Below are positions 25,601 through 35,995 of a stretch of DNA of 64,000 bases, in pieces. Source of the DNA: Phyllostachys edulis (lineage: Eukaryota > Streptophyta > Magnoliopsida > Poales > Poaceae); assembly GCA_036346405.1 (NCBI GenBank), contig CM070546.1:103670826-103734825 (forward strand), written 5' to 3'. The notes under the pieces were generated by a model, which worked only from the letters and a program-made list of their open reading frames with translations, made no database searches and had not been told where the DNA came from. A program made the position numbers and the translations under genes. Numbering within the stretch: the first letter of the stretch is position 1; each line of letters opens with the position of its first letter.

Positions 25601-28600
25601 AATAGCATGAGCAGGTAAAGGAACAAGATCCCATGTACTAGTACGATCCAAAGCAACTAACTCCTCAGCCATAGCTAACTACCACTCAGGATGAACAACA
25701 ACCTCATGATAAGCGTGAGGCTCAGGCACAACAGCAGTAGAAAAAAAAACATATCTGTCAGGAGCAGCAATAGTAGTACGATCACAAAGCTCATACCGAG
25801 ATGACGGTGCCAGTGGAGGATCATCAAAAAGAGTATCATCAGTACTAGCCATGCCATCAGAGGAGGAAACAGTAGGAGGCTGAGTATTAAGAGGAACCCT
25901 GGACCGACAAGTATAATGAAGAAGAAACGGTGATATAACTGAGGATGGAGAAGATGACTCCACAGAAAGAGCTGTATCAGACGAAACAATGGGTGGAAGG
26001 TAAAGAAAAGAGAGACTCAACGAGAGAGGACTGAGTAGTAGCGAATAAAAGTAGGGACGATCCTCAACAAAAGAAACATCACGAGAAATGCGCATATGCC
26101 GAGCAGAGGGATCATAACAACGATAGCCCTTATGCTCAAGACTATCCAAGAAAAACATACTCAACAGACCGAGCTGTTAACTTGGTGCGCTCACGAGGCG
26201 GAAGCAGAACATAGCAGGTACAACCAAAAACTCGAAGATGATCATACCGTGGGGGAGTAGAAAACAAGAGCTCTCCAGGACACTTTCCCGGAAGGCGAGA
26301 AGATGGCTGCATATTAATGAGCTAGACAGACGTAGAAACAGCCTCAGCCCAAAAATGTCGTGGAGCATGAGATGCAAGTAAAAGAGAACAAGCAGTCTTA
26401 ATAAGATGATGATGTTTATGTCCAGCAACGCCATTCTGAGCATGGGCACCAGGACAGGAAAGCTGAGGAAGAGTTCCCTCAGCGGAGAGAAATTGACGAA
26501 AGGCATGCAACAAGTACTCCTCCCCTGAATCAGAGCGAAAAGTATGAACAGGAGTGGAAAACTGGGTGTGAACCATACAAGCAAAAGACTGATAAATGGA
26601 CAAGAGTTGAGAATGATGTTTCATAAAATAAACCCAAGTGTATTGAGAATAATCGTCAATAAAAATTACATAATAGATATGACCACCTTTAGAAGAAAAA
26701 GGAGCAGGACCCCAAACATCAGAATGAACGAACTCAAAAGGACGACTAGACCGAGATGTACTGGTAGGATATGGGAGTTGCAGCTATTTACCACGCTTGC
26801 AACCTTTACAAACATAACTAGTGTCAACAATGACACGACCTAGGACACCCTGACAAGTTAATGTAGAAAGACGAGAGCAACACAAATGACCAAACCGATG
26901 ATGCCACTGAGAAAAACTAACAGAGGCTGACGCAAGAACTAAAGATGCATGAGCGTAGGAAGATGAAAGACTCAGATGCTCAGAAAGTAGACCCTGAGAA
27001 TCTCTAAGGCGATGGCCAGTACCAACAAGAACTCCTGTCCAATGATCCTGCACATAGCAAGTAGTCATCAAACCCAACGAAGTAGTGCATATCAGCAAGC
27101 TGACCAACAGACATAAGATTCATAGAAAACCGAGGTACAAATGACACATCGGGAACAGTAAAATGAGAAGCAGAGAGAGTGCCCTGATGAGTGACTGAAC
27201 ATGAGGTGCCATCAGCTATCTGTACATAGGAACCATCCATAACAGGTCGACATGATGCAAGATGAGACTTATCTGATGTGATATGAAAAGAAGCTTCAGA
27301 GTCCAAAACCCATAGAAGACTAGTACCTAACATGGAAGAAGAGGCTACAGCAAGACTGGCAGACCCACTAAGAGGGGCATCAGATGAAGACCGCTGCTGA
27401 ACTTAGGTCTGAAGAGCCTGAAGCTGGGTCTGAAGCTGACCCAACTGAGTGACAGGAGCAGAATCCTCAACAGATGCAGGAGTGGTGGCAGCAACCGCAA
27501 CACGACGACGACGATGAGATGCAGGTCGCAGCTCTAGATGGAGTCGGTAGCACCTTTGAACAGGATGACCAGGCTTCTTGCAGTGAGGGCATAAAGCCTG
27601 GTTAGATGTAGCATTAGGAAGTGAAACTGGTTGATAAGCCTCCCGACGAGGTGCCGCAAAAACAGACTGAGGTGGTGTCGATCCGAAGGACAGAGAACGA
27701 AGTCGAGTCTCCTCAGCAATCAACGCAGCAAGGGCCTCCTCCATGGTTGGAAGAACAACACGTCCCACGTCCCAGTGATTGAGCTCGAATAGACTCAAAC
27801 TCTGGGCAAAGGCACATAACAAAAGTGAACATTAAATTCTACGCATCATGATCCGCCTTGCCTACATAGCCAGTACATGCAGCATAGGAAAGAGAAACCA
27901 TGAAGGTCAACTGTCGTGAAATGCGAGTGAAAGAACTGTAGTACTCCTCAATAGACATCTCCTGCCGATGTAAATCATGAAGAGTTTGTAGAAGAGAAAA
28001 TCGACGCACCGCATTGGTCTGCTCATAACGATGCTGAAGATACTCCCACATCTTGCGAGAACTTGGAAGATCAATGAAATCCATCCTGATTGAAATTTCA
28101 GCATTGTGACATAAGATACCATAACACGGTCATCAGCACTTCGCCATACAGCAGCCTCCTTCACATCAGTCATCTCAGTCGGAGGCTCCGCCATAATATA
28201 TGAGAGAAGACCGATAGACCAAAGAAGCATGTGAACCGATGACTACCACTCACGATAATTCTAGCCATTCAGCTTGATGTCTGAGGCCAGAAGAGCACCT
28301 CTCATACCGAGAGAATGAGAAGCAGATTTACCATCATCCATTACACCAACTCTACAACCATACCGAGGTAGTGCAGAGAAATAGTGCCTCGTCCACAAAC
28401 TGAAGCAGAGTAGTAGTAGTAGTAGTAGCAGAGCGAGCGAGCGAAACCTCCAGGCGCACGTGAAACCTCATCCAGGCGCGGGCGAGCGAAACTTCGTGCC
28501 GAGTGAAACTTCCAGGCGTGGGCGAGCGGGGCCTCAAGCGCAAGCGAGCCGGCGTCGGGGAAAACTCCAGGCGCGGGAGAGCAAAGCCTCCACCAACGAG

Positions 28601-30779
28601 CGGAGAGCCGGCGTCGGAGAAGACTCTAGGCGCTCGGATTCTCCAGGTGCGGGCCAGCACAGCCTCTTCCAGCGAGCGGAGAGCCGGTGTCAGGGAAGAC
28701 TCAGGTGCGCGAGGGCGAGCAAGAGAAGAACCTCCAGGCGCAGGCGAGCGGAGAGGAGCCATGGACCGCGTCGCCTTACCACGGTGGAGAAGACGCACGG
28801 AGGCAAGAGCCGTTCGGCGGAAGGTAGAAGGCAGTGGCAAGCTCTGATACCATGTTACAAATCAACTCTCAATTGTATTAGATGAATACTGTAGTATATA
28901 TACTACATTACAAACCTTAGAGCTCATGGGCCTCATGGGTCATATATACACATGGGCCATATACACATATACATAAATAACAGTAGGGATGTAGGTTCCC
29001 CAAAATTAGCATGTGACAGTGATATGGTACAACACTGAGGCAATAAGGGTAAAGTGCATACGCATCCTGGTTCAAAACCTCATTTTCTTGTTTCCACTGG
29101 GTAGGGTTTGGGCCCACATTTCAGTGAGACTGAGAGAACCCAGTGACAAAAATGATACTCAAAATGGCAAAAAGGAAATGAGGTTCAAACTCAGTGGTAA
29201 AAAGGGATTTTCTCTAGAAAAAAATATTTACCTTTATCTTAAAAGTTTAATGAGTATTCCTGAACAAAAACTATGGTGTCCAATTAGTAAGTGATAAGAA
29301 AATGCCTACCAATAGTTGTCAAGTGTGCTCAGTTGCTCACCTTGCATAAGTTTTTAAACTATGCTAGTTAATACTCTTTTTTTCTTTCTAATTTGCCTTA
29401 TAGAAAACTGATTTCTATGCAGATCAAGTGCAAAAATGTGATCATTCTTGCTGCAACTAATGTGGATGAACTGGGCATGGAGTGGGATTGCCTTCTAGAT
29501 ACCCAAGAGAGTGGTTTAGCATGGGCAAAACCTTTCATGTCAAAACATCTCAACACTTCGCTCTCAGATGTATGTCTCTCTTTGTCATAATTAGATTTGT
29601 CTTTTTTTTTCTAAATCTGTTCCTGAAAACTGTTCTGCAACTTTTCGCCCGATATGACAGTTTCAAAACTAATCTTCATTGTCCATGCGGACCTTTTAGT
29701 AATTCGAACCTCTCAACATTTAAAATAGAAAAAAAATCAGATGTCTTCACTTTTCAGTAATCAATTTACCTCAAATCTCAATAATGTTGATTTTGATAAA
29801 AACATTATTTTAATGGCTGCTTCTTTTTGTTCTTCTAAGCATTTCACTATGTTTCTTTACCCTTACTTTGGGAATGACCCTATGATTCTAGTGGTACCTT
29901 TACGTCAGTTACAGCAGGATACTGGCACATTGGATAAACGTTACACATTCGCGAATTACATTTGTGTTTCACATCCAGTTTTCTTTTTATATATGAACGT
30001 GAACTTGCTTTGAGGCTAAGTTAAAGAAATCCTTTATTATTTATCTAATGTGAATTTGCTGCATGCTTGTTCAGGTGAAAATTGCCCCAGTGGTTGCAAA
30101 ACTATGCTTAGAGTTTTCTGATGTTTACATAGGTATGATGGCTGTGGATATGAGGCTCCCATATAATTATTCGGTTATCAGCAAGGGAAATGGTTTTGTT
30201 ATTTTTGTTGTGCCTTATGCGGGTTGTTTTTTATCAGGTCTTGTTTGATCGATTCGACGATTGTTGTTTTGGACATGCAGGGTCTCATCGGATCTCTAGA
30301 ACTGGGCCTTTGGTCGTGAGTCTTATTGGAAAGGTATCAGTTTGAACTCTTTGCAGCAGACTCCTTTCATTCCTCAAAACAGCATAAACACTAGTATATT
30401 TAGAATTCCATTTGTGCGCCACTACTGTGAAATTTGGTTACTCCACTTTGTGAGCTCTTATAGAAAATACATTAAAGAAGGCAATAATTTATGTTGTTAT
30501 ACCTTTTTTTTCCAAAGCAAAACAATCTGTACGCACCAACCAATGTGCATACAGACAGAACCGATGACGGAAGTATACTGTTGAATCCTCCAGTTTCTCG
30601 AATGGATGACACAGACCTGATGCTTTCTACCAGTATGCTTGGCTCCCTCGACTTCGAGTACTATCTTTTACAGAATTCATTTTTCTTAATTTCAGGATAG
30701 CCAAAGGGTAGAAGGGGCTGCAGAGAAGCTGACAAGTAGCTTTGAAGGACAATTTTCCCAAGTTGACAATTGCAAATGA
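19601..30779 (+). CDS. FAD synthase (PAPS reductase-like + molybdopterin-binding-like domains), 16 exons
   Basis: Exons: 19601-19701, 20861-20906, 21010-21173, 21275-21392, 21523-21605, 21697-21756, 22070-22315, 22918-23014, 23187-23237, 23313-23393, 23734-23805, 23918-23980, 29423-29569, 30075-30132, 30281-30333 and 30696-30779, giving 1,524 nt (507 aa plus stop) with no frame break and canonical GT-AG ends. The product should transfer AMP from ATP to FMN to make FAD. Residues 41-49 (SFNGGKDST) form the nucleotide-binding loop, with GTRIGDPNA (135-143) and DWSYRDVW (167-174) completing the FADS domain. The second half holds the MoaB/Mog-like fold: VVGDEILFGTVEDKLG (from about 267) and FGGLGPLHSD (from about 326). 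The FADS domain comes first here, the reverse of animal FLAD1. Intron 12 is 5.4 kb because of a copia insertion. The length is close to known plant homologs. Symbol withheld because grass naming is not certain. Confidence 0.9.
24053..24179 (-). repeat. 3' LTR of the intronic copia element
   Basis: 127 bp, TG..CA ends. Preceded on the minus strand by a purine-rich tract read TTTGAAGGGGGG. Confidence 0.9.
24293..24952 (-). pseudogene. Copia RNase H region
   Basis: Shows GSLVYLVVTRPDIAHYVHVL and the LRYLRGT motif typical of the region after reverse transcriptase, then SLLCDNTSAIQM and KHELTKHIGVD of RNase H. The frame changes at least once between these parts. Confidence 0.8.
24916..25672 (-). 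pseudogene. Copia reverse transcriptase
   Basis: Motifs in order: TCKWVFKVKTKYDGSVERYK, FAPVAHM, YGLKQAPRAWFERF, catalytic YVDDMLITGDD, and LGPLRYFLGIEF. Broken by frameshifts near 25,355 and 25,110; an 18-bp phrase (GTACATTGTCATCTCCAG) is duplicated at about 25,091-25,125. Confidence 0.85.
25679..27107 (-). pseudogene. Copia integrase and linker
   Basis: The zinc-binding end reads HHRFGH..CKGCKRGK (26,784-26,910). The catalytic core is seen as FRSDSGEEYL and GAHAQNGVAGHKH (26,322-26,550), and the C-terminal GYRCYDPSARHMRISRDV at 26,060-26,140. Frames change between parts. Confidence 0.8.
27004..27333 (-). pseudogene. Copia aspartic protease, active site altered
   Basis: LWVLDSEASFHIT occupies the position where copia proteases have LDSGAS. 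Glycine to glutamate in the D-S/T-G triad should abolish activity. The downstream VPDVSFVPRFSMNLMSVGQL is otherwise well kept. Confidence 0.8.
27396..28341 (-). pseudogene. Copia gag
   Basis: Starts MDDGKSASHSLG at 28,341. Contains WEYLQHRYEQTNAVRRFSLL and EEYYSSFTRISRQL of the gag core (27,839-28,084), and a CCHC finger LCPHCKKPGHPVQRCYRLH at about 27,545-27,600. At least two frame changes. Confidence 0.8.
28342..28840 (-). repeat. GC-rich repetitive leader of the copia element
   Basis: Between the PBS and gag. Repeated words (CTCCAGGCG, GCGAGCG, GAGAGCCGG) recur many times in 400 bp, in strong contrast to the AT-rich gene around it. A (AGT)n run lies at about 28,409-28,430. Open frames here are by-products of this composition. 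Confidence 0.65.
28853..28982 (-). repeat. 5' LTR of the intronic copia element
   Basis: 130 bp, about 95% identical to the other LTR by eye, with a 4-bp ATAA duplication near its outer end. The PBS complementary to initiator tRNA-Met is directly adjacent. Confidence 0.9.
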
Positions 30780-31567
30780 TCTGTCAGAGTACACACTTCC
30801 ATATTCCTCCCATATTCTTTCTGCTGGAAGTTCTGAAATTGTGCAGGACTGATGATGCATTGCGATGCTCAGATGCCTTGATCCAGCGACTGGAATAAAC
30901 CGCTAAGACATACTCTGAAGCCAAATATTATTCAGGAAACATAGACATTTTGTACTAGAAGTTTAGAGGTGAATGACTGAACCAGTGAAGGTGCTGTGCC
31001 CTTCAGCTAATACAACGATGGTAGCTTTGCATGGCCGATATTTTGACCGGGCTAAGAGCACGTAATTATTTGTTGGAAATCAATTCAAAGTAGATTATGA
31101 TTTGTAGCAATGCTTTATTGTTTGATTCAAGCATCTGCATTTGATTGATTTGTTGGAGCTCGTAGCATTGCTTCCTGAAACAAACGAAGATGCTGTAGGC
31201 ATTGCAGAATTTCTTGCCCTCGGAAGATCATTCTGGTTGGGGCTGCACTGATAGTTGTTCCGTGATAGTAGACTAGTAGTTCTGCTCTCCTTTTTTTTTT
31301 TTGGGGCGGTCCTGAATCCGTTACTGACTTCTTGCATGGTTCCATACTTCCGTGATTATGGATTTTTACAGTAAGCACGTTATGTTTCTGTATTATTACC
31401 AAAGTGGACATTCTTTGAGTTAAAAATCACAACGAAACCCCCACAACATTACTAGTTTAGGGTTGATATGCGTGTAGAGCTCAGTACGTTCCATTGACCA
31501 TCAAGCAATTCATTTTTCATTTTAATATTTGCAAGTTCAAACCCTACAAATTCGGGAAGATACCTAG
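30780..31567. other. 3' flank of the FADS gene with an orphan exon-like segment
   Basis: Probable 3' UTR. After the stop at 30,777-30,779, a segment at 30,847-30,898 preceded by GTGCAG reads TDDALRCSDALIQRLE then TAA. This looks like a final coding exon, but the position where its intron would begin (30,779) has AT in place of GT. See the matching finding. Beyond 31,000 no gene is seen. Confidence 0.5.
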
Positions 31568-31953
31568 TGCACTAGTGCACAAGCACCGGTGCACAAACTT
31601 GTAGTTTGTATTCAAGTTAGCATAAAAAAATCTGAAAAAAAAAATCTAAATGTACTCATGAAATTACTCTTCTTATATGTGAAATTACAAGTGAAAACTC
31701 ACTCTACATTGAGAGTAACAAAAATGAGAATTTTCCAACAAATGACGAATCAGAGAAAAAAAAAGGACAAATATTACTATTCACAGCAAACTTATCTTTT
31801 TTATTTCTTATAACATACTTTGAATTTGAACTTCAAATTTCAAAGGGTGATACATCACACCATAGATTACATCTAGAATTTTTATGTGATTTGATGCACA
31901 AACCAAAAAAAAAAGTGCCCGTGTGCACCAAATGATGCTTGTGCAGTAGATAT
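31568..31953. mobile_element. MITE-like element with GTGCACAAGCA inverted ends
   Basis: ACTAGTGCACAAGCA (31,571) is matched in inverse by TGCTTGTGCAGTAGA (31,936). A second inner pair, GGTGCACA against TGTGCACC, lies just inside. About 385 bp, AT-rich, non-coding. The target-site duplication is not clear. Confidence 0.55.
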
Positions 31954-32101
31954 CTTGTTCAAGCGTACTTTTTAAGCATAAGTCAAGCATAACCGCTACC
32001 CTCAGTCCACAAATATATGTCGTTTTGAATGATAGTACAGTAGCCAAAATTTATGCATAATATATCGAAGATATTAAAAAATGTTGAAATAATGATATAT
32101 T

Positions 32102-32273
32102 GCACCAGCCAGGGCGGAGCCAGCACTTGGCCTGGGCCTTGGGCTGGCCTGCTGTGCTTTGGCCCAAGTTGCTAGCTACTTGGTGGATTTTAACATTTTT
32201 AGGTGCAAGTTTTTGCTGGGCCTCGGGCCATGGCCCGAGAGGCCCGAGGCTCAGCTCCGCCCCTGGCACCAAC
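32102..32273. mobile_element. 156-bp hAT-type MITE with 8-bp TSD
   Basis: Ends are CAGGGCGGAGCC (32,110) and AGCTCCGCCCCTG (to 32,265), the CAGGGGCGGAGC type seen in plant hAT MITEs. The flanks GCACCAGC (32,102-32,109) and GCACCAAC (32,266-32,273) match at 7 of 8 positions. Inside is a GC-rich hairpin (CCTCGGGCCATGGCCCGAG). Confidence 0.8.
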
Positions 32274-33384
32274 TTATAAATCATTATCTCTTTGTAGAAG
32301 GTTGAGTGCAAACTGAGCTTAATAGTTGTGCCACATCATCAGATAAAATGGTAACAATATGATTTACCAAGCGATACTTATTCGGTTTTTCCTTGAAGTA
32401 ATATTAAACATTTCTTGAGTTGGAATAGGTTTCGCGTTAAGCTAGGTTGGGCTTGGGCAAGGCTGCGCCTTGGTAAAGTTTGGCACAAGTTGGGCTTGGA
32501 TCAGGCTAGGGTTTGAGAAATTTTACCTAGGTTTGATTATGCTTACGGTAGGTCCAAACTTGGACAAATTCAAATGATGATGGCCGCGCTATAATATCCA
32601 AAATTATGCACAATTAAAAAAACGTTGGTGTGGAGGGATAAGACTTATTCCCCCCCACACAATGTATTTAAGAAGAGATGATTCGAACCTACGTTAGCTA
32701 GCTCACCACCCATGGTGCCAACTAATTGACCTAGGAGGCTGCTCTAATTATGCACAATTGAATGTGTTTTTATCTATTTCCTGTTGAAAATGTAGTTATC
32801 CTTTATGTCTTGCCCTTCCTACGACTAAGAGATTACATACAGGGGCGTGGCCCGCACCCTGCGTGCGGCCTGGCAGCCCACGCTCCCCCCGCGCTACGCG
32901 CGGTTAGCTAGCGTCCCGTCTCCCACTCGAGGTCGGCAGTAAAACCCTCACATGCGCGTCCAAAACGGTAGTAAACCCTCACGCGCGCCAGCGCCCTGCC
33001 TCCCGCTGGAAGTTTGAAAAACGACATTACTGTAATATGTAACACCTATTACTGTAAAATGTAATACCTATTACTGTTTGATAACATGTATTTACTATTT
33101 GTTACGCAAAAGTTCTTTTTCAGTAATCATATGTTTTACTGTAAAATATAACACCTATTACAGTTAGTTACAAATGTACTTACTCGATATTAGTCATAAA
33201 CACACAAAAAACTACTTTGGTTTGATGAACATCCTATACTTCTCTAGTGCTTTAGGGAGGGGCTTGACACTCTTGCCCTTGTGGAACAACATATAGAACA
33301 TCATCTGGGCCCTATACTCGTTCCCCTTCTCCTATATACACATGGTAAGAAAAAAAGCCGCGTGTGAGACACTATACATCTCAA
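32274..33384. other. Intergenic, repeat-derived, no gene
   Basis: Contains a TGGGCTTGG-rich stretch (32,440-32,520), a GC-rich segment (32,850-33,000), then AT-rich sequence with repeated ATTACTGT/TTTACTGT words (33,020-33,200). The same words are common at 54.8-56.0 kb. Confidence 0.4.
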
Positions 33385-33690
33385 TTACTTCATAACGAAG
33401 AAAGTGCAGTCATTCTCTAGGACCTGCTTCAGCGTCGCCATGCTATGCACCCTCCATTTCACGACCATCAGGAGTTTCCCACTGGTCATGGCCTGTAGGG
33501 CTGCGCACAGGCGAGGGATGATCCTCTTCCTCACTGGGTCATGATGGTATATTACTTTTGTGCCCTTCTGCTTGTAATCGTTGGAGTCCAGCACTTCCAT
33601 GCGCTTCTGTGCTATGTTCAAGCAGTAAACAGACCAGTGATGATTGTGTAAAACTAGAGGAAGAGCTGCAAAATGAGTATAAAAACCCAT
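33385..33690 (-). pseudogene. Ulp1-type (peptidase C48) protease C-terminal fragment
   Basis: The 101-codon frame holds NHHWSVYCLN (catalytic His), MEVLDSNDY (Asp) and NDCTFFVMK (Cys), in the order and spacing of the SUMO-protease-like domain that plant Mutator-like and CACTA elements often carry. DCG is DCT here. The N-terminal part is absent and a stop follows directly. Without upstream exons it is a remnant of a transposon protein, not a host SUMO protease. Confidence 0.65.
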
Positions 33691-34025
33691 AAAAAGATTA
33701 CTTATCAGCTTTACTGTAATTTAAAAATGTAATTTACTGGACCATGAAAGATAATTACTGGATACGCGTCGGATAGACAGTAAATTACTTACTAGCTTTA
33801 CTATGATGTCATAGGACGAAGCAAAGCGACTAGAGGGGGTGAATAGGAGCTCAATCAAATTTTCTTTTAAAGATTGGATTCAACATATATTTCACTCCAA
33901 TAGCTATGAGAGCTATGAAGATCAATAGATAAGCACAATGAAAGACTTATGTTGAATCCACTACAAACCCCCAAGCATAGCAATCAACAAACACAAAGAT
34001 GTGCTGAAGAAACAAAAATCGGTAC

Positions 34026-34140
34026 AACCCTGAGCAAGCAGGCGGTTGTACCAATGTTGACCTGGCAAGTAGGCAAGCAGGCGGTTGTACCAATGTTAGA
34101 ATTACAACAAGTAGGCAAGCAGGCGGTTGTACCAATTTCC
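34026..34140 (+). repeat. Three copies of a GCAAGCAGGCGGTTGTACC unit
   Basis: The phrase occurs at about 34,034, 34,074 and 34,117, separated by 40-43 bp, inside the LTR. Confidence 0.75.
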
Positions 34141-35403
34141 CTGGAACAGTCCAACAACGAAAACTAAAATTGGCACAATTTTTGATCCACTTGGTCAAAC
34201 TCTACGAAATTTGAAACATATCTTCTCTAGGAGGTTAGGAACCTATTCCAATCAAATATTGAGTAGATCCACGTCAAAGTTCCAACCTTTTTCTATTTGA
34301 ACGAAGATTGTTTCAAAAACCGAGTCAAAATCGAAATATGATCTAAAGACTTGCTCGTGGGTGATTAATGATCAAGATGATCCTAGATGGGTTCCCACAT
34401 GTCACAGCAAGTTAGATCAAGGCAAAAAACCAAGAGAAAACTCGCAGATCAAGAAAAGCCCCAAAATCATCAAATAGAAAGGAAGAACACAAAAGGACTC
34501 ATCTTGTGAAATCTGGTTGGATTGATTTGAGATAGATGATTGTTGTTTACAGCCACTCCATCTAGGAGAACAAAGCTCACCACGTGAGCACACACTCAAT
34601 CCAAACCCTAGAAACCCTAGCTCTCCTCTTTTCTCCACAAAACCCTAAAACCAAAATAGGGCATCTCAAATGAGGGCTTTGGCTCAAGCAGTAGCCTGGT
34701 GCACACAACACGCCTCTATTTATATGTAGGCTAACATCTAGGGAATATTCCATTAGGGCACCTATTAAGCCCACACACACAAACGGGTTAACACACGCAC
34801 GCTTCTCAAAGCGCTGTCTTCATCATCGATTGACCTAAACCGCTTCACCATGCGCCGACTCGCGCCGCGGTTTAGCCAAAAGGTCACCAAGGCGGTATTT
34901 GGTGAAATTACCAAAATACCCCTTCTCGATCATTCTCCAAAAGACCGAGTCCACAGATCATGAAGCAATCCCATGCTTCGCCACGTGTAGGTTGATCAAC
35001 GGCTCCATGTCGGCAAGTCTCCCCCGTCCGGATCCCACCGGCACCATAGCACTTGCACCGACTCCCGCACCGTTTGATCCAACTAGCTGCACCGAACCGC
35101 CCGTTCGGTCATCCATGTCCATTCTGCGCCCCGCTTCAGTCCTCTGACCTCACCCGGCATCCATGATCGTTCTGGACCTCAGCTCTCCAAGCTTAGTCCC
35201 GATCCTCCTCGCCGTTGACCATCATTGACCTGCAAGCCACCTCCACAGCAATAGACCAAGAAATCGTTTTCGGGAACAAGTTCTTCACAACTTGACCCAC
35301 GTTAACCAAAACATGCATCATGCAACACCTATGCAATGAGACCCATGAACTTGATCTAACCCAAAACCATTTCTCCAAAATGGCCGAACTTCAAAACAGA
35401 ATC

Positions 35404-35995
35404 GGTACTACCGCCATGAAAGGCCCAAGGCCCGGTACTACCGCACCGCAGTCGTACCGCTCATATACCTGCGGTCGTACCGCTTCTCAAGGAAATCCAA
35501 AACTCTCCAAAACAACTCCTCTGGAAAAACCATACCGCTCACACGCGGTCATTCCGCCATGCAGTACTACCGCCAACCAAATCGCGGTTGTACCACTCCA
35601 GAGGAACACCAAAGTCACAGAGACACCTTCTCTGGAATTTTGCAACCGCCATGCAAATTTCGGTATCACCGCATCGCGGTAGTACCGCCACTTTCCCTGC
35701 GGTACTACCGCTCCACTGAAACACACAAAATCCTTAGAACCGAATGCCCTACCACGTGGATGACTCAAATTGACGTGACCGATCGGACCCCTTGACTTGC
35801 AGTAGCACCGCTCCAAACTCGCGGTCATACCGCACTGCAGTAACACCGTTCCCAACAAGCCGGTATTACCGATTCCTGAGGAAACCCAAGTTCCAAAAAC
35901 ATGTCTTCGGAAATTTTCATACCACCAACAAACTTGTGGTAGAACCGACCTACGGTAGTACCGCAGCTTCAACGCTGGTACTACCGATTTTACTA
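35404..35995. repeat. GGTACTACCGC palindromic motif array in the LTR
   Basis: More than a dozen near-palindromic copies of GCGGTACTACCGC and variants (GTACCGC, GGTCGTACCGC) in both orientations. The same word occurs at 53,550-53,620 and 54,055-54,170 downstream of the plus-strand copia pol. Confidence 0.8.

Larger units (their letters stand above)
24048..28987 (-). mobile_element. Short-LTR Ty1/copia element in FADS intron 12, TSD GTAGG
   Basis: The element spans 24,053-28,982, flanked by GTAGG at 24,048-24,052 and 28,983-28,987. LTRs are only 127 and 130 bp (24,053-24,179 and 28,853-28,982), start TGTTACAAATCAA and end ATAACA, with about six substitutions and two small indels between them. 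On the minus strand: PBS TGGTATCAGAGC (28,841-28,852), gag, protease, integrase, reverse transcriptase, RNase H, then a polypurine tract (24,180-24,191). All coding parts carry stops or shifts, so it is not autonomous now. It lies opposite to the host gene's direction. Confidence 0.9.

Noticed and set aside
28352..28885. Frames of 114-162 codons in both strands
   Set aside because: By-products of the GC-rich repetitive copia leader between PBS and gag.
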